Source: Planctomycetota bacterium (GTDB taxonomy: Bacteria; Planctomycetota; UBA8108; UBA1146; JAJFFE01). Taken from it: a DNA stretch of 7,866 nt. The notes beneath the pieces are model-generated. The model saw nothing but the letters and a program-made list of their open reading frames with translations, searched no databases and was not told the DNA's origin. This document shows positions 4,981-7,866 of the stretch, piece after piece; positions within the stretch are counted from its first letter, which is position 1; every line of letters starts with the position of its first letter. The stretch covers positions 1 through 7,866 of the forward strand of contig JAGQRC010000134.1 in assembly GCA_020425835.1 (NCBI GenBank), written 5' to 3'. The position numbers and the translations under genes are program-made.

Positions 4981-7866
4981 GTGGCTCGATTCGTGTGTGT
5001 GTCGTTCACGTTGTTCGCGCTGTGGCTCACCGGGTGGTCGTTCGCAGATGGTGATCGGAGGGCGGTCGACGGGCCGCAGCGACGAGGGGAGGCGGGACCG
5101 AATGTCTCGCCGAGCGTCGTCCCAGGAGACTACCTCGGACGTTGGTATCCGTACGAGATCCGACCTCCGTTCGATGCCGTCCCCGGCGTCGCGGATCATC
5201 CGACGATCGTCCACGCCGGGAACGCGCGCTTTCGTGTCGGGGACCCACCGGCGGTTCCCGATGAGCTCACGATCCGGCCCGGCGAAGCGAACGACTTCCC
5301 GGCCGGGTACTGGATCGTCCACTTCCGCGGCGGGGTCGACGACGAGGCCAGGGATCTCCTCGATTCGTTGACGGACGAGGTGCGCGGTCCCGACGGGCGC
5401 ACCCTCGCTCGTTGGTATCTACCCAATCGCGCGCTGATCGCTTGGGTCGATGCCCCGGATACGCTCGCCGAGCTCCGCAACGATGATCGCGTCGACTGGG
5501 TCGGACGGTACGAGCCCGCGTACAAGCTCTCGCCGCGTATCGGCGAGATCGAGCTGACGAGCGCCGACCGCCTCGGGCGAAACGTGTATGTCCTGAACGT
5601 CGACCTGATCCCGGGGCACGAGGCCAGGGCGGTCGCGGCGGATCTCGAGGCGCTCGGCCTGCGGGTGCGCCGTGAGGTCTACCTCCCCGGACTCCAGACC
5701 TACGACGTCCACTACCTGATCGTGGAGGCGCGGGCCGCGCAGATCGTCGACATCGCCCACGTCGAAGGCGTGCGCTACATCCAGGAAACCGGCGACGGAC
5801 CGGCGATCCACGACCTCTCGGGCGGTGGCAAGTTGCAGAACCGCACCCTGAGTGTCGACGATGGCACGAACAGCCCGATCGTCGACGCGAGCAGCTTCCC
5901 GCTCTGGCTCGTCCATGACCTCCAGGGACAAGGGCAGTTGATCGGCGTCGTCGACACTTCGATCGACTGGAACAACACCGGGACGACGGGCTGCGGCACC
6001 GGCTACCCCGACACGGCGATCGACAACTGGGGTTTCGCGCTGCCGAACCTCGCGCGCGTGATGCTCCCGTCCGTCGGTGCGGGCGGGGTGAACCTCAAGA
6101 TCCCGCGCGGCGACGAGCTCGGTGGCGCGACGATGCAGGGGAGCAGCGCCGGCGAGCACGGTTGCGGGGTTGCCGGTGCGGCACTCGGGGATTTCTACGG
6201 GAACGACGACACGCGATGGTGGGAGCACGACGTCGACACCTGGGAGTCGTGGGCACCCTCCAACTTCTCGGGGCTCCTCGGTCCGGGGATCGCGCACGAG
6301 GCGCAGCTCTACTTCACTCCGGTGAACAACAGCTCGGGGCAGTTCCGGTGGGAGTTCGCCGGCGAGTTCGAGTCGAACATGGCGACGACCCTGAACAACA
6401 TGAGGAACGCCGGGGTCTGTACGACGAATCACTCCGTCGGCCTCGCCGAGTCGAGCAACACCTACACGCAGACGACGGTGGTTCACGACACCGCAGCGTT
6501 CGATCACCCCGACATGCTCCAGTGCATGGCCGCAGGCAACAGTGGCGCCGTGTCGAACGCGCTCACCAGCCAAGCGGTTGCGAAGAACGGCCTCGCGGTC
6601 GGGGCCTCGGACGATGTCCTGCAGCCGGAGAATCGCGCGAGCTTCTCGAGCATCGGGCCCGCGTTCGATGGTCGGATCAAGCCCGATGTGATGGCGCCGG
6701 GCACCGATGACGCCGGGCGTTCCGGCGGCGTGCAGTCGCTGCTGATCCTGCCGCAGTCCAACGGCACCAGTAGCGCGTCGTGCGCCTATCAATGGACGGC
6801 GGGCACCAGCTTCGCGTCGCCGACGATGGCGGGCGCGGGGGCGCTCGTGCACCAGTACTTCGAGGAGGGGCGTTACGGCGGATCGCCGGCGATCCTCGAT
6901 CCCTCGGCGGCGCTGATGAAGGCGATGCTCGTCAACGGGGGACATCGTCTCACCGGAGCGAACCTCGGGAACGGGCAGTACCCCAACTCCTACCAGGGCT
7001 GGGGAGAGACGAACCTCTCGGATGTGCTCGATCTTCCCGGAGGCGCGCGTCGGCTCGTCGCCCGCGACGTCGCGTCGAGTTCCGGGTTCACCGGACCGGC
7101 CTCACCGGCGCAGAGCCTCACCGTCAACGTGAACTCATCGAGCCAGCGACTTCGAGTGACGTTGGCCTGGACCGACGAGCCGGGGAGCACCGGGATCGGC
7201 AAGAAGCTGATCAACGACCTGCACCTCACGGTCACCTCGCCGTCGGGCGCGACCTACCGCGGGAACGTGATCAACGGAGCGACCGGGGAGAGCACGACGG
7301 GAGGCGCGGCCGACACCGACAACAACGTCGAGAACGTGATCTTGTCGTCGCCGCAGACGGGGACGTGGACGGTCTCGGTCAGCGCGGGGGATGGCAACTA
7401 CTCGGTCGGTCAGGGCTACGGCCTGGTGATCACCGGTGACGTTTCCGAGGGCACCGGCCCCGCCGCGCCGGTCGCCGAGTTCACCGGGACCCCGACGAGC
7501 GGCACGACGCCGTTGACGGTGAGTTTCACCGATCTGTCGACCGGGTCGATCAGTGGTTGGTCGTGGAGCTTCGGCGATGGTGGCACCTCGACCGCTTCGA
7601 GCCCGTCGCACACCTACACGGTCGCCGGTACCTACACCGTCTCGTTGACGGTGAACGGCCCGGGCGGGAGCGACACGCGGACGCGCGTCTCCTACATCAG
7701 CGTCTCGGATCCAGTGGCCCCGCCCGTCGCGGAGTTCGTCGGGAGCCCGACGAGTGGCACCGCGCCGCTGACCGTCTCGTTCACCGATCAGTCGACCGGG
7801 TCGATCAGCAGTCGGTCGTGGAGCTTCGGAGATGGCGGAACGTCGACCGCGGCGAGCCCGTCGCAC
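4981..7866 (+). CDS. Secreted S8 subtilisin-like serine protease with KP-43-type jelly-roll and PKD repeats (3' end outside window)
   Basis: 962 codons are visible, with the frame open to the right edge. Residues 1-22 (ARFVCVSFTLFALWLTGW core, SFA before the likely cleavage) form a Sec signal peptide. Residues about 105-290 look like an N-terminal propeptide of two related alpha/beta units, each ending in a segment of the DDRVDWVGRYEP / VEGVRYIQE type. The peptidase domain carries D325 (GVVDTSID), H393 (EHGCGVAGAALG), the oxyanion N520 (MAAGNSG) and nucleophile S610 (GTSFASPTMAGAG). The layout D-H-N-S followed by a beta-rich jelly-roll (about 690-820, with LRVTLAWTDEPG, LINDLHLTVTSPSG and NNVENVILSSP) matches KP-43-like alkaline proteases. 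PKD domain 1 spans about 831-913 and PKD 2 starts near 916 and is cut off. Family role: extracellular proteolysis, with PKD modules binding polymer or acting as spacers. Several cysteines (338, 395, 480, 515, 601) could form disulfides after secretion. Oddities are HGCG in place of HGTH after the catalytic His, and DTSID in place of DTGID. A C-terminal sorting tag, if any, lies beyond the window. Confidence 0.9.
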   Translation, partial: MARFVCVSFTLFALWLTGWSFADGDRRAVDGPQRRGEAGPNVSPSVVPGDYLGRWYPYEIRPPFDAVPGVADHPTIVHAGNARFRVGDPPAVPDELTIRPGEANDFPAGYWIVHFRGGVDDEARDLLDSLTDEVRGPDGRTLARWYLPNRALIAWVDAPDTLAELRNDDRVDWVGRYEPAYKLSPRIGEIELTSADRLGRNVYVLNVDLIPGHEARAVAADLEALGLRVRREVYLPGLQTYDVHYLIVEARAAQIVDIAHVEGVRYIQETGDGPAIHDLSGGGKLQNRTLSVDDGTNSPIVDASSFPLWLVHDLQGQGQLIGVVDTSIDWNNTGTTGCGTGYPDTAIDNWGFALPNLARVMLPSVGAGGVNLKIPRGDELGGATMQGSSAGEHGCGVAGAALGDFYGNDDTRWWEHDVDTWESWAPSNFSGLLGPGIAHEAQLYFTPVNNSSGQFRWEFAGEFESNMATTLNNMRNAGVCTTNHSVGLAESSNTYTQTTVVHDTAAFDHPDMLQCMAAGNSGAVSNALTSQAVAKNGLAVGASDDVLQPENRASFSSIGPAFDGRIKPDVMAPGTDDAGRSGGVQSLLILPQSNGTSSASCAYQWTAGTSFASPTMAGAGALVHQYFEEGRYGGSPAILDPSAALMKAMLVNGGHRLTGANLGNGQYPNSYQGWGETNLSDVLDLPGGARRLVARDVASSSGFTGPASPAQSLTVNVNSSSQRLRVTLAWTDEPGSTGIGKKLINDLHLTVTSPSGATYRGNVINGATGESTTGGAADTDNNVENVILSSPQTGTWTVSVSAGDGNYSVGQGYGLVITGDVSEGTGPAAPVAEFTGTPTSGTTPLTVSFTDLSTGSISGWSWSFGDGGTSTASSPSHTYTVAGTYTVSLTVNGPGGSDTRTRVSYISVSDPVAPPVAEFVGSPTSGTAPLTVSFTDQSTGSISSRSWSFGDGGTSTAASPSH
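7471..7866 (+). repeat. Tandem PKD-coding repeat, 255-bp period
   Basis: The unit beginning GTCGCCGAGTTC at 7471 recurs at 7726 as GTCGCGGAGTTC, a 255-bp (85-codon) period. The second copy is cut at 7866. Over the 47 residues visible in both copies, 40 are identical, including the SWSFGDGGTST core, and long nucleotide blocks also match. This points to a fairly recent internal duplication, and more copies may follow. Confidence 0.85.

Noticed and set aside
4617..5054. Small + strand frame with a CxxC-like start (SCEVCG), possible zinc-ribbon protein
   Set aside because: Only one Cys pair is near the start, the rest is Arg/Ser-rich, there is no ribosome-binding site, and it overlaps the well-supported start of the subtilase.
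3589..5322. 577-codon minus-strand open frame
   Set aside because: It is antisense to the serine hydrolase, whose three active-site motifs and signal peptide are clear. The shadow shows no motif and spans the gap and the start of the subtilase.
5419..6945. 508-codon minus-strand open frame
   Set aside because: It is the complement of the subtilase catalytic region, rich in Arg/Val/Gly/Asp because of codon-position GC bias; no independent support.

Overview
The window is G+C-rich, gene-dense bacterial DNA. It carries three protein genes: one leftward and running off the left edge, one complete and rightward, and one rightward and running off the right edge. The gene types suggest a large-genome, high-GC bacterium such as a deep-branching Planctomycetota, or possibly a myxobacterium-like lineage. 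They are an ECF sigma factor carrying a membrane anchor and a huge extracytoplasmic tail, a secreted penicillin-binding/beta-lactamase-type serine hydrolase, and a secreted subtilase with PKD repeats. This taxonomic guess is an inference from gene content only.

Left region (1-3094, minus strand): a single uninterrupted reading frame encodes an ECF sigma factor (sigma-2 and sigma-4 domains) at the N-terminus. The same frame continues through a linker and one membrane helix into more than 780 residues of carboxypeptidase-regulatory-like / Ig-like beta-sandwich modules. The stop codon lies beyond the left edge. It looks like a one-protein transmembrane signalling device, with an outside sensor covalently joined to an inside transcription factor and no separate anti-sigma gene in view.

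Middle region (3095-3477): a divergent intergenic region holds a plausible sigma-70-type promoter for the rightward gene. A compact inverted-repeat cluster sits between and over its -35/-10 elements. A strong short hairpin lies at the 5' end of the sigma gene.

Centre (3478-4584, plus strand): a secreted serine hydrolase of the beta-lactamase / DD-peptidase fold has all three active-site motifs visible. A 396-base gap (4585-4980) follows, with only weak signals.

Right region (4981-7866, plus strand): a secreted S8 subtilase, KP-43-like in layout, has a signal peptide, propeptide, catalytic D/H/N/S, a C-terminal jelly-roll and tandem PKD domains. The second PKD is cut by the window end.

Working model (inference): envelope or extracellular-polymer sensing by the tethered sigma factor could control secreted envelope or degradative enzymes, of which the divergent hydrolase and the subtilase are the nearest candidates. 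No tRNA, rRNA, CRISPR array or insertion sequence was seen.
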